This document shows positions 45,361-57,257 of a stretch of DNA of 64,000 nucleotides, one piece after another. Both the position numbers and the translations under genes were made by a program. Source of the DNA: Stereum hirsutum FP-91666 SS1 (Eukaryota > Basidiomycota > Agaricomycetes > Russulales > Stereaceae). The notes under the pieces were generated by a model that was not told the origin of the DNA, ran no database searches, and saw only the letters and a list, made by a program, of their open reading frames with translations. The stretch is from positions 1,637,254-1,701,253 of the forward strand of contig NW_006763138.1 in NCBI RefSeq assembly GCF_000264905.1, read 5' to 3'. Each line of letters starts with the position of its first letter. Position 1 is the first letter of the stretch.

Positions 45361-45615
45361 ATACATTGAGAACAGCTAATACAAAGAGGAACAACAAAAT
45401 TGAGCGACAAGTCGCAGTATATGGAGAGCAACCAATACAAAGAGAAACCACCAAATTGAGCGACAAGTCGCAATACATGAGAGCAACCAATACAAAGAGG
45501 AACAACAAAAAACTGAGTGACAAGTCGCAATACATGGAGAGTAACCAATACAAAGATGAGCAACAAAATTGAGCGACATGTCACGATACATGATAACAAC
45601 CACGAATACATGGAG
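45361..45615. repeat. Minisatellite, 56-57 bp unit, about 4.5 copies
   Basis: The block TGAGCGACAAGTCGC starts at 45401, 45457, 45514 and 45570 (the last two with substitutions), giving a 56-57 bp period; a partial unit lies before it. Units contain ATACATGGAGAG and AACCAATACAAAGAGG. Each carries the small palindrome GCGACAAGTCGC. The array is A-rich on the plus strand and lies in the 3' flank of the minus-strand zinc-finger gene. Confidence 0.85.
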
Positions 45616-46001
45616 GCGTAACAGAGAAAAACAAGGAGGGAGATTACAGTCGACATGAAAGCATACAAGGACAACAATTGGGAGCGACAAAAAACTGCGA
45701 AGCGATAACAGCCGAAGCAGGAAGGAAAAAAATCCAAAACACGATAGAAAGCAAGAAAGAGGCATGGAGGAGGAGCAGAGATATAGAATCCAGAGTAAAG
45801 TCAGAGTGCATATGAAGAGTAGATAAGCGGAAAGATAAGGAATAGAAATAGACGAATATAAAAGGATATAAAATGCACCAGATCCCTTGGAATTAAGGCT
45901 ATGAGACCGTCGATGGTAATACTCAGAACAATCCCGATGAACCACACAATTTGCTTGTGCAGCGTTTCTCGTGACCACAAAGCTTATTGAAACCCACCCT
46001 T
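45616..46001. other. 3' flank of the zinc-finger gene
   Basis: About 390 bp, A/G-rich on the plus strand, no gene. Probably 3' untranslated and spacer sequence. Confidence 0.4.
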
Positions 46002-49000
46002 CTACTCCTCGTCGTCCCCATCGAATAGTGAGTTGTGGGATTCGGCCGGGGATGGAGGTGTAATGAAGCCGAAGTCTAAAGAGGTGACAGGCATGATGGG
46101 AGGAAGGATCTGCGGACGCCTCAACTCTGAAGAGTGCTGGGGAGTTGTTACCTCAGATTGAGGGGGTAGTGGAAGAGCGAGCGATGATGGGTGATGTGCA
46201 TTGTGGGCCATCCTTGTGCCATCCGTGGGGTTCGACGCATACCGGGTAGGATGGTGGAATTGCTCGGATAGCGCTCGAATGGGGAGCGCTGGTGACTCGG
46301 AGGACGAGGTCGAACTTCTATCTCGAGCGTTAAACGCAGCCGTGGTAGGTCTTGTCTTTATCGCAGCCGTCGAAGCTGGTGTACCGGTTGACGTAGCGGT
46401 TGTAGATGTCGTACGTACATCGTTAGAGTCAACGCTGGACCATCGATTGTGACTGGACGAGCTGGATCGTCCAGGACTGGTTCTTGTTACTGACGAAACA
46501 TTAGCGACCTCTTGGATCGCGTGCTCCGCCTTCTGATGCCTTTTGAGCAGTTCTGGGGTGAAGAACCTGCACCAAGACAGCCACAGACATCAGCCAACAT
46601 CTCATTATACAGCGGGAAGAAAGGGCGCACTTTCTGTGACAGCTTGGGCAGCTCTGGAAGTGGTCGCCCTTAACCCAACGGTCATGGTGCTCCCACTTGC
46701 GCCAGCAAGGACATTTACGGTGGGTGACCGTCAACCGGTGCGTAGACAAGCCCTTCTCCAAGCTCGCCTCGTCCAGTTTTCCTTTTTTTAGACTCCTGCC
46801 CATGATTGGCTTGCAACACTCGGGGATCTCCTAAAGAATATGTTAGTCTGGATGCCGGTCGTCTACGGAAGTGGTGAACATACCTCAAACTTTAATCCGT
46901 AGAGGATGCTCTGCGCGATATCCCGTCAGCCTAAGCTCAGAGTGATGGATGGACAGGTGTTAACGTACTTTTTCACCATCCAGTGATTCAAGGAACCCTT
47001 GAAGACTTTGGATTTTTTTCTCGCGAGAAACTTTCGCTGTGGCTTTAGGAGGCACGGATGAACCTTCACGACGAATCGGCGGTGACGCGGATGCGATAGT
47101 ACTCGAACCCCCGGCGCCAGGAGTTTGGAGGTGGGCCTGCTTCTGGACAGACGCTAAAAGACGATGTCAATGTAAAGAGCTTGACCACGACATGCAGAGA
47201 CTTTACCTGTCCCTTCTGACCAGTCCGCTGTGTTGGCGAGGCCAGGCGAGGACTGCGATACTGCAGCCTTCGTGCTCTTCGTGTAGATGTTGGAAGGGGG
47301 GAGCCAACTGTATTGTCGTGGGCCTGATGCTAACGGCGAGCATCAGTATGGAGAAATTGACAACATACAATACAGCACAAAACCCTTACCTGCCCTTCCA
47401 GGCTGGCTCGAGTTGGCCCCATTTCGGGTGGGATCTTGTTCTGCGGGAGAAGGCGCAGCTGTTTGTGCAGCTGAGGGAAAGCGTTGGGCGATGGGCGTAG
47501 ATGGCACAGGCGCCGTTATCTGAGCAGAGTGAGAGTGGACAGAATTCTCGCGCGCCATCATAGGGGCAGGCACTGGGCCAACGTGAGAGGTGGGATGCTG
47601 GCCTATAGGAGTACGAATGACGCAGCCAAAACCGTCAGCAGCTACAAGATGTTCGTCAGTATGGATAGAGACGTACTGGAGTGGGAGGCGTTCTCAGTGG
47701 CCGGTTGAGGATACCCTGGCAACGGCTGAGGTTGCCCTGACCACGGCATCGTAGACGCTGTTGGTATCGCCGGAGGACCCATATCACCGATATTGACCAC
47801 GGGTCCGTGAGCACTGGTCTGCTTCGTCTTCCTTTTCTTCCCCATCTTGCTCGCTTTATTGAACGCCGCTGAAGAAATCTCCTCGATCTCATCATCGTCC
47901 TCACGTGCCCGCTTGTTGGGAGACGACCAGGGAGAGCGGGGTGGCGATGGCGTCGATGGGTGTTCGTCGACTGCTGCCCTCGTCAGATCCGTGTTGACGC
48001 TTTGAGCGTCCTGCCCACCAGACTCCCCCAGTGATGCTTCCGGGTTTTGGGCGAAAGCCACGATAGAATGGAGGAGCCATCGTGAAAGGGAAGCGTCATC
48101 CAGCAGGGAACCGTCATGAGAGGCGTCCGTAGAAGGGGAGGCGGAGGAGGCGGTGGTTGTAGTAGTCGTAGCAGGGACGGCGGCAGCGGGGGCAAGAGCA
48201 CTGGGAATTGTGGAAGAGGAAGCAGAGCTGGGGGCGGGAGCAGGGGTGAAAGAGGATGTGGGCATGGATGCGGAGGGAGTGCCCACGACGGTTGGAGAGG
48301 ACCGTCGTGAAGCTGAAGGCACCGGGAGCGAGGGAACAGGAGGTGCTTCAGAGGGGGGCGATGCACGATTGCGTTGCGCTGAATAGGCAGTCGCGGGCTG
48401 CCTTGTATGATAGGCGTTGGAAGGACCTGTTGGACCTGCGGATGATGGGACGGTGCGAGACCCGGCAGGAAGCGGTCTATTGACTGTGAAAGGCCACATG
48501 TCGGGGTGACGAGACAGAATCGAGATACCATTCCTTTCATGTTGTGATGGAGATGAATATGAAGACGCAGATGATGGATGAGTTTGATGGGGGGCTCTTG
48601 CAGTAGTAGTTATTGTCGCTGGGAGCAATTGACTGACAGGAACCCTAGGCCGAGGGGCCATCGAGGGTGAGTCGCCTTGTATGTTATGCATGTGGGTGAG
48701 TGGTTGCGATGGGTACGCGCGTACAAAATGCCCTGGGTATGCAGCTCCACCCATCATCCAGGATGTTTGTGGGGAAGAAGTGCCATTGGTCGCGGGCGTG
48801 GGAAACAATGGGACGGGAGGAAGTTGAAACCGAGAGGAGGAGGATGCTTGAGCATGATTCGTCGGGTAGATTTGGGTTGGGATGAGTGGTTGTATGGAAC
48901 TTTGGGACACCACGTGCCTCACTTGCGGGTTGCGGGTGAGGGTCGCGGGGATTTGGGGGTTGCTTTGCGCGGTGGTCGAGGACGAGGATGAGGGCGCTGA

Positions 49001-49127
49001 ACACACTCAACTCAATACAAAAGACGATGCACAATGGAAAGGACGACGCACTTCCGTATATTGCACGACGCTCATCAATAGCACCATACAAACTCGACCA
49101 CGACATATTGTTTGTCGGGGTAGTCAT
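46002..49127 (-). CDS. Large Ser/Pro-rich C2H2 zinc-finger protein
   Basis: Candidate nuclear DNA- or RNA-binding protein of roughly 830 residues; target unknown. Exon 1 begins MTTPTNNMSWSSLYGAIDER and joins, by a 54-nt intron, a long exon of more than 400 residues rich in Ser, Pro, Thr and Ala. This holds basic KKRKTK (NLS-like) and an acidic EDDDEIEEIS. Further exons carry PPIRREGSSVPPKATAKVS, REKKIQSLQGFLESLDGEK (helical) and EIPECCKPIMGRSLKKGKLD. After the last intron a single finger is completed: CPSCHRKFFTPELLKRHQKA followed by EH, spaced C-x2-C-x12-H-x4-H. A second Cys/His cluster, HRKCPCWRKWEHHDRW, precedes it. The tail is disordered and ends FDGDDEE. Start at 49127 was chosen because the long exon has no ATG of its own at its 5' end. 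The minisatellite follows the 3' end. Confidence 0.8.
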
Positions 49128-50392
49128 GTTGAGGTCTTGGGTTTGAAGCGTGTCACGGTCGAGCTTTGTTGGTATCCTGCGAGGCGACACGAAATAAGAA
49201 GCTTGGATATGAGAAAGCGCGATCAGATGGTGGTTGAGCGCGATTAGATGTTGGTTGAGCGAGACGAAGACGCGTTTAGAGACGCGTCGAGGGCAAAGAG
49301 AGGGAACAATATGTGTTGTTCTGTTTCGAGCTCCGAATCAAAAGGAATGACCGTGTTTTGACACCTCCGGAAGATGCCGGTTGGTGCCAACCAGTGCCAC
49401 CACGATGTGGCGCTGTGGCCACACTTGGTCAAAGCGAGACGCGGGAATTAGCCATTTAGACATGAGACCTCTGCGCTCGGCCGCTGGCCAAATTAACAGT
49501 GGGCCTGGCACGTAACGGGCCTGTGAATTCTGGGGCAGTGTATAATAGCCATTGCCAGAGAATATGGAAGGACAGGGCGCGACGACGACAGTCCGTCTTT
49601 GTGGCCCAACACATCTGGGGCTTTGAAAGCCATGGAGGAAAAGACGGAACATAACACACCTGAGGCGGCTGTTTTTTTGAGTCCTTCTATGGACGTTGAC
49701 GAGGATATAAAGAAATTGCAGCTGCCGGCGACGTCTACGATGTAGGCCTCTGGCTGTGTGGTGGCTGTATGGTGGCGCAGATTGTCGGTTTTGTCTGCGA
49801 CTTGCAACGATAATCTGATGAGTTCGCCAGTACTTTTGACAAAGCTATGCACAGGCAGGAAATGTCCAAGAGTTTCAGCTAGGATAAAAGGCGTACGTGG
49901 AGGAAAAGAGGAAGGCTGCTGCAGAGTGAGATGAACAGGACGCCACCAGGTATCCCACACTGTCTCCCACGAACAGTGAAGAGTAACGCTCAGGTCTCTG
50001 CATATGGAACAAAGAATTGTGGCACGGATCACGTCCAATTAAGGCTGCTTCGAAATCAAAGCGAAACTAGCCAGAGCCGATGCGTAGGAAGCTTGGTCTA
50101 TGCTGTGCTGGAGGGTTCGGTGGCGGGCATTTCTGTGGACTGATATCATGAGATGTAAGCACATTCACGACCTTCTGGGCTCTTATAACTGCTTTCTGCT
50201 TTGCTTAAACTTCAGCGCGTTAGTGGAGCACCTGGAGATTGACTTATTTCAGCATGATTCAATTGATGAGGCAACACGGAAACAGAGCAAGAAAACAAAA
50301 ACAACAATAATGATACACGGGCACACGATCCAAAGACGATACAAGAAAGCTTAAACTGGCGACTACACCTCGCTGCTATAGGGAGCAAAACT
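49128..50392. other. Intergenic, no gene recognised
   Basis: About 1.26 kb. A minus-strand frame at 49493-50038 is open for 181 codons but shows no family motif, and the opposite strand carries a short protein-like ORF at 49633-49746 (MDVDEDIKKLQLPAT); neither is supported. No repeat. Confidence 0.35.
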
Positions 50393-51823
50393 TCAAGCCT
50401 CGCTTCCGTCTACCCCGATCATAGGTGCGCTCGGCGATTGGACCATGGACATGCTGACGTCTGACTGCTCTAAGTTGTCCATAGATGATGTCTGTTGGGC
50501 TTCTCGTGCGGCTGATTTGGCACGTATGTCTTGGATTTCTGAGGTGAGTTTGGACTGGAGGGAAAGTTAGCGAGGATCGTTAGGAGAAGGAGAACTTTGA
50601 CTGACTAGCTTCGCCTCGAGGTCATCCTTGTTGAAAATTGAGTAGGCTGGTGGCGTTTTGGGGATGGTTTTATCGCCTGGACTGGTATTAGCAAGCAACA
50701 ACAGGTAAGTTGAAGGGTTCATACCGAAGGCAGCGTGCATGAAAACTTCATTCATGAGCTCATGGTTGCGCTTGTAGCGAGAAAGAGCCAACGTCCGAGT
50801 CGATATCTGCTCCAACTCATCCGAGGAGTCCTCATCATCCACCGGTCGCTGCTGTTGTGGAGGCAGACGCTGTGTAACGTCTCTTTGAGGTTCAAGTTGC
50901 AGTGAGACGAAAGAACCGTGACGAACCTGGTTCATGCTTGCACTCCTATCCCTTTGAGCTCGCCTGTCCAATGCTTCCATCTCCCTGTTCTGTTGAGCAA
51001 GCATGGCATGGGGATCGCCACGCCCTGGGAAACCACCACCCATAGGCATCCCACCTCCTCCACCAGCCAAAGGTATCTTCTGACCAACCTTGTCACCAGC
51101 AACAAACATCGCAGGCTCGTTTAGTGGTCGGAGCGGGTACTGTCGGATAGGCTGGTTCGCGATCAATGGGGGAATCTCTGTGAGGAGAACGAGGAAAACG
51201 TCAGGAGGCGTGGTGGGAACATGGAAGACCAGTTGAGCATGTATTTATGGAACCGAAGGAAGAAGAAGGAATAAGAGAGAGTTGGTGGTGGGAGTACTGA
51301 CGCAATCCTTGTCCCCTCGAATAGTGCACGAGCACAAGATTTTGATTACCGCCTTTGCTCAGTCGATACCGTCTCCTAACGCGTGAAGCACTCGTCTCTC
51401 CTGAGCCTGGTATGAAGCCGTATTTTGTCTCGTAGACCTCCAGCTCCTGTGATACGCATCAGTCTAAATGAGTTCGAAATCTGATGTGGTCGAGGCACGT
51501 ACCCCGTGCGCTCCAATCATCCTCCTGTAGTGCTGCTCTGGCTCTAAAAACCGTATACCATCGTTTGGGAAACGCCCTTGCACGAAAAGAAGGAAGACCG
51601 CGCCGTCTAGAAGGCTGTGTGTGTAAGTTGACAAGGAACTCCTTCGTCCACGAATTTGTTCTCACTGACCAGACGGTTTATCAATCCAACACCATACGAA
51701 CGGCTGCTGCAGGGCCAATTGAGCCGCCCGACTGAGCATGTTTATGGCTGCTTCGTGTGTGACGTTCGCCTGAGCTGGAAAGGGTTCCGGGAATCGAAGA
51801 GATGGAGCGTCTGATGCAGACAT
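50393..51823 (-). CDS. SWI/SNF and RSC complex subunit Ssr4-like
   Basis: Fungal-specific chromatin-remodelling subunit first described in fission yeast. Exons join MSASDAPSLRFPEPFPAQAN, MLSRAAQLALQQPFVWCWID, FLLFVQGRFPNDGIRFLEPE, QHYRRMIGAHGELEVYETKY, GFIPGSGETSASRVRRRYRL, LVLVHYSRGQ, then IPPLIANQPIRQYPLRPLNE and the Gly-rich PLAGGGGGMPMGGGFPGRGD. Later come an acidic DDEDSSDELEQIS followed by TLALSRYKRNHELMNEVFMH, AAFGMNPSTYLLLLANTSPG, FNKDDLEAKL and the tail MVQSPSAPMIGVDGSEA. N-terminal block order and the NEVF repeat-like C-terminal half fit Ssr4. Start ATG at 51821-51823 opens directly into the conserved N-terminal region. Confidence 0.85.
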
Positions 51824-53397
51824 TGTTGGACTTTCCGAGGAAATTGTTGGTGGTGTTCAGACGGCTGTAACCACTTGCCTAGGCGACGAAGCTATGAAAT
51901 ATGTCGGGAAAGCTAGCAGACAGGACACCAATGAAAGTTTGAGGAGAGGAATGTGCAGCAGAGCAGGTATTGGGGGAGAATACGCGCTATTGCGCATGCG
52001 CTAAGTGACTTATCCGAGGGAATGGTAGCCGCCGCGCCAGTCAACGTGCTGTCTTCCTGACCTTCATCTATTCTCCAGCCTGCATGGGGAAAATTCCTTG
52101 AAAAGTATTAGAATGCGTCAAAGGCCAGTGAGGGACCTTTAATTCATGACGAAGGTCACGATTCAGAAGCACAATCAATTTCACTAGCTCGAGTTTTCCA
52201 GTCCACGCCTGGTGATACTAGACCGTGAACGCTGAGTACAGTTTACCTTCGTCTTCTGAGTTAATCGGTACTCAAATGGGTATCCAATCACCACCATGAT
52301 GATAGTCTTTTGGCCTAATCAGCTATGTAGTATGCATAGACCTGCATAGGCTCGTTGTCAGGCTCACATCTGGCTTCAGGTTCGGGTCGCTCCAGATCTC
52401 GTACACTTTTTCGTCGCCTCAGACTTCTAACAAAGCATGGCCTACCTGACGCACTCTGTCGATACCAAGTCTTGCAGGAAACCTCTTTCCCTAACACATC
52501 TCAGCAGCGTCTCCTTGGGTTCTGCGAGTTCACCTTGCTCCGGGTATTTCTGGGGTTGAGTATTGGTTGAGAGCGGTCATCGTCACTGTGTATGTGGCGC
52601 GTTCCCGGATGGGCCTTTCGCCAGGTTTGTTGGCAATGACCATCAGTATCACGCGGCTCTTTGGCCTTTGCAAAGGGCTCGAGACAGGTTCATATAAGAA
52701 CAAGTCCCCTCATTTGACCATTTCTGTTGACCATTTCTTAAAAGCCCGACCATTCTCCCTCCCCATCCATCGTCACCTCACCCGGAATTTGTAGAAGGCA
52801 CTCGAGCACGACGTTCGTTAGCTACAGGCAGATAACCCTAAGACATCTCATCCGGCTAACACCAGCTCGGCCTCGACCTCGAGATTGAACAGGGCCTCCA
52901 ACCCGACATCGAGTTGCGTCCAAATCGTCCTTCTCGAGTAGCACTGGCCCTACTAGAAGGTATGCATCAACTATGGCTTGTTATATAACCTCGACAGTTT
53001 CTTCCAGGACGCAGCTACAATGTGCCGTCGTTTCCGTTCCTGGTGTTTCCTTCGCTTTGCCCGAGGGCCACAGCGCAATTAGCGAGACCCGTTTCAGGCT
53101 GTGCGCACGCCACTGCTCTTTGTCCTTATCTTGTTTCGCTTTGCCGTCTCCCAAATCTTGATATCCTCGCGCAGTGTTCTGTGCCAACATCCGTTGCGAA
53201 GGGCAATGGCCGGCTCTTTGTGCCCGTCGTCAATGTGTTTGACTTTGAACGTGTCTGGTGCCACCGGGGTTTCCCGGTGACCTACTTAAACGCGGGGAAG
53301 GATACATGGCTCTCCCTCGTCCTCTCCTCTCAACATCTGCAGATCAGCAAATCCGAACCCGCCTCTCCTCTTCCTCAATATTCCCCTGAACTTCAAC
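51824..53397. other. Intergenic between Ssr4-like and second C2H2 gene
   Basis: About 1.57 kb serving two divergent genes. No supported ORF. The last 100 bp before 53398 are CT-rich (CTCTCCCTCGTCCTCTCCTC), common in fungal 5' leader regions. Confidence 0.4.
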
Positions 53398-54917
53398 ATG
53401 TCTCGTTCGGAACTTGAACGTCCCCTTTCCTACTCGGCCAAGCAGGAGAAGACGCAAGACCAGTGGATGGCTGGATGCACCGCGTCTCGTAGGTCTTCCT
53501 CACCGCCATCTTCGCGCTTTTCCTCCAGAGCTGACACCGTATCTAGAACCCTTCCCTACGGACGCTTCCAGATCGTCAGCGTCGGCCTCCTACGATACCT
53601 CCACCGTCTCGTCGTCGAACCGACACAGCTCGCCTACGAAGTCGACTAACTCCGCGACGACTCCATCGAACTTCGAACAGAATTCAAACAGTGCTGAAAC
53701 TGCAACTGCGACTGGAAAACAGAGGACGGGAAGCGGAGCTTGCAAGGCCGTGTTCGGCGATATCATAACGTCAGATAATGTAAAGGTAGGTCTTACGCTG
53801 TGTCCCGTGTCACGTACAGATATTGACCCCTTTGTTGTAGCATTATCTGCATGGTCTTCGTATAGAGGTACGCCGACATTGTCTGCGAAAGTTGTACTTG
53901 GCCCAACTAACTGTTTTGTTTTTCGTAGGGAATACCCTCCTGTTGTATCAACATAATCCAGAAGACGCTCCCGGTCAAGGATCAGTCACGCGCTAATATA
54001 CACAGGAAGCTTACGAAACATCGACTAGCTATAAGTCACCACACGATGTGGATGAAAATGTATGCCCGGGCTGATTCATGGAACAAGACGAAGGACCACT
54101 TCTTCGAGTGCGAGCATCCGGAATGTCGAGCCAAGTGAGTCCTTTTATTCCATGTTTTTACTCGCGTGCATGATTACTCACGATTACTTCTCGCTCCTAG
54201 GTTCATCACAGAAGACCTCCTCACAATACACCATGATAGAGAACACCGAAGAATAGCACCTCTTCCTAGCCGTGCTTCCAACTTAAAGCCCGTCAGCGAG
54301 AGCATAACAGAGAACCTCCGCACAATATACCAAGATAGTGAACACCGCAAAATCGCTCCCCTCCCCAGTCGTGCTTCTCACTCGAAGCCCGTCAACGAGA
54401 CCAGAAGGTACGTTCCAGTCATCACATTGGCTCTACCTATCCGAACACTTTACTGATAGAGTCTACGTCCAGCGTTATACAACAAGGAACGCTGATAAGC
54501 GCGCAGTCAGAAAGCGACTGTTGGGACGCCTTCCTCGCGGAAGTGGCCGCTATACCCTTGCCTGTTCGCTCCCATGCCGCGGTCCCTTCGCCACCTACGC
54601 CCATTAGTGCTCCTAAGCTGACGCCTGTGAACGGCCCCTCCACATCGGTACCCGTGAATACTCCAACCCGCAGCAATCCTAGCACGAAGATAGCGCGCGG
54701 AATGACTGGCCTGACCCCTCACCAGCTCAAGCCCATGGCTCCCCCTCCTCCGCCTCGCCGTCCTGAGATTGACCAGTCACGGCCGTATATTATGCCTGAC
54801 GGCTCGCAGGTTCCATGGCCGGTGAGGCCATGCAAGGATGCGTCTTTGAGAGTAGACACGCTGGTCGCGGGCATAGTTCGAATCTGCGACCGATCATCAG
54901 CCGGGAGGTCTGGATAG
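53398..54917 (+). CDS. C2H2 zinc-finger protein with internally duplicated finger segment
   Basis: 404 residues; function unknown, probably nuclear. Exons 53398-53488, 53547-53785, 53841-53867, about 53929-54134, 54201-54407 and 54473-54917 sum in frame. It starts MSRSELERPLSYSAKQ, followed by a Ser/Thr-rich disordered stretch. The finger CEHPECRAKFITEDLLTIHH plus DREH has C180-x4-C185-x12-H198-x4-H203 spacing. Directly behind it the 33-residue segment from ITEDLLTI to the VSES box is repeated (ITENLRTI to VNET), so IAPLPSRAS and SKPV/LKPV occur twice. The second copy lacks both cysteines and the first His is Tyr, so it cannot bind zinc in the same way. The tail is Pro-rich (PMAPPPPPRRPE). 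Exon 3 is only 27 nt. Confidence 0.75.
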
Positions 54918-55679
54918 TTGTATGATCGGTTGTGTTCTCATGGACTGTACATCAGTTTCGTTTTCAATCCCTCCGTAGGTATCTCGTGTTTATGTTTTCC
55001 CTCTCATCTGTACATCGGTATTATGATCATCTCACTTTTTATACTTCGCCACGACTTATTCGTCCACCACAGTGTCCTTGTTCTTTCTTTATCCCCGTTA
55101 TGTTTCCATCCTGTATTTTACTCTCCAAGTTAGCCCTAGTAAACGAATCCCTTGATCCTAACCGTTCGCCTTCAAGTACATCCGTCTTGCCAATTGCTCG
55201 CCAAAGTCTCTTCTAGGATATCCTTTTAGCAAAAACCAACTTTAATAGATGGTTCGATAGACACAGGGGTAGCCGTCCGCTCAACAAAGACAGCACGTCA
55301 GTCGTGCTCACAGTGGTGTCACTTGGAACGCACGGCCATAACCCAGGCCAACCTGTTGGGACTAGCGTGGCGCGCACGTGGCATTTTCGAATAGATCGCA
55401 CAAAACCCACAATTACTGCATCTAATTATCCAACCATGTTGCAAAAAAGAGACAATAAATACAGGAACAAGTGACAGGTTGTCCGAGACCAGTAGCGACC
55501 ACGATGAGCTCGAGAAGGAACCGAACCGGCAGCAGCAGCATCTATTAACAAGGAAGTATGATGATGAGGCGGCGGTCCGTGGCCAGTCAACAACACAAAC
55601 ATGAGATGGTGGAGAGCAAGATTGTACAGTAGTAAGACAGTGAACACGACGACGGCAGCAACGACAACGGAATCTTTGT
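54918..55679. other. Convergent intergenic region
   Basis: 3' flanks of the C2H2 gene and the proteasome gene, about 0.76 kb, T-rich on the plus strand. No gene. Confidence 0.5.
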
Positions 55680-57257
55680 TTAATCCTTCTTGAGTTCTTT
55701 CCGGAGAATGAAGACGCGCTCGCCACCAGCACGAGAGCTGACCTCCTGCACATTCCGGGCACCCTCGAGGCCCTGGAGGGAACGTCCCTTAGCGAGAACG
55801 ATGAACATCTCGAGGCCATCGCCGACCTATGGAAACGGCAAGATAGGCGGCGTCAGCGGACTGCTTCCATTCATTCTAACGCCGAGGAAGAGGCGTGGCG
55901 GAACGGAAGAAGACGAGGTGCTTACCTCAATGTGGCGCTCCGTCGCGCTGGTGAAAGAGTCGATGACGATGTCAAGAACGTCAGGTAGCGGCAGATGGGT
56001 GGGGTGAGACAAGCCCTGCGCGGGGGTTTGGTTCTTGAAGTAGATCTGCGGGGAGAATCAAGTTACGCGAGGGGCGCGGGAAAAAGTCGGCGAAGCGTCG
56101 GGAAGGTGTGGAGAGCGATGCGCGGGACAAGTTGTTAGCGCGAAGAGGATGAAAGGAAGAGATAAGGAGAGGGCCGGACTCGCCTGATTGTCGAGGAAAG
56201 GTTGGACGAGGGATTGAGCAGCACCTGCAGCGCGACATGCTTCACGCTCATATGACCCTACAGGATCGAATGAGTAGACGGCGCCCGTGCCTGCAATTGA
56301 GTGGTAGGCAAAAGAAGATTGCCGGATAAAGTCAGTGAATCGACTCTAAACGCGTTTGAAGTACTGTGTAGAAAGCTCACCGTCTTCTTCTATCCCACCG
56401 AGGATGTTATAGACGTAGTAGGGAAAGAATCGCCGGCCGTAAAGCATGGTCTGAATCAATCGTGCGATGGCACGTAGGGGCATATCCTTTGCATGCGCAT
56501 GACGATACCACTGAATACGATCAGAAAAGTTAGGCTGTGTTGAAAACTTCAACGCAAGTACCACGCGTACCTCGAGTCGCTGTTTCACCTGCTTCACGAA
56601 CATATTGCCGTCTGCTGCGAAACCATTGACTGCTAGCACAGCGCGGTCCGTCCTGTGACCCGACAGAGAAGACGTCAGTGACCCCTTTCGTCATGTTTTA
56701 CCGTATTATCGCAGAGAAGTGCTACAGCACTCCCAGGTCGTTCCCGCGGCGTATAGAACGACTGCTGAAGCCTGCCCTTGATCCGAGCAGCATGCTAAGA
56801 CGTGGCCCGAATCGTGAAATCTAGGATACCATCGGAATACGTATACCTATGGAAAGAATGCCGCACGACGCATCTTGGCAGTTAAACGTTGCCTGTACTT
56901 TTCGGTGGCAAGAATCACCGTTCCAAGGATCATTGTTCCAAAACTGATCCATACATCGCGCTTGCAAGATAGCCTCTCCGCCAACATCCCAAGAACCTCT
57001 GTCTCTCCACCACCACCATACACCAACCCCGGCACGGAGCAACTTTTTGAATAAAATGAGACTCACAGTTGGAAGGCTTTAGGCGCATAACGAGTTTGAA
57101 TGCTGAATCCTTCTGTCTGTCGTGTATCCGATGCGATCACAGTAAAATCGGCACCCGCAATGGCGAGTATGGTTCCGCCATTCTGAGTGTACGGGTTAAA
57201 TGCACGTTGTTGTGGGTGTACGCTGGGGTACGCGCCAATGGCTGGTGATCCTGGCAT
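55680..57257 (-). CDS. 20S proteasome subunit beta-6 (PSMB1/PRE7 type)
   Basis: Non-catalytic beta subunit of the 20S core particle. Exons assemble to [156 protein letters not shown] and a C-terminus ILRKELKKD. These blocks are diagnostic of beta-6. The start at 57257 gives a short propeptide-like leader [17 protein letters not shown]. Exon 1 ends at 57067 and exon 2 begins at 56652, leaving a 414-nt intron where neighbours are 50-80 nt. The codon CTG of AFQL-TDR is split across it. Confidence 0.92.

Noticed and set aside
48116..48386. Gly-rich plus-strand frames antisense to the large zinc-finger gene
   Set aside because: Shadows of the Ser/Pro/Ala-rich minus-strand exon.
48677..49190. Minus-strand 168-codon frame starting at 49190
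   Set aside because: It reads through intron 1 of the zinc-finger gene in another frame. The spliced model from 49127 joins the long Ser/Pro-rich exon correctly.
49493..50038. 181-codon minus-strand open frame
   Set aside because: No family motif, no plausible partner exons, and a competing protein-like frame on the other strand. Likely chance.
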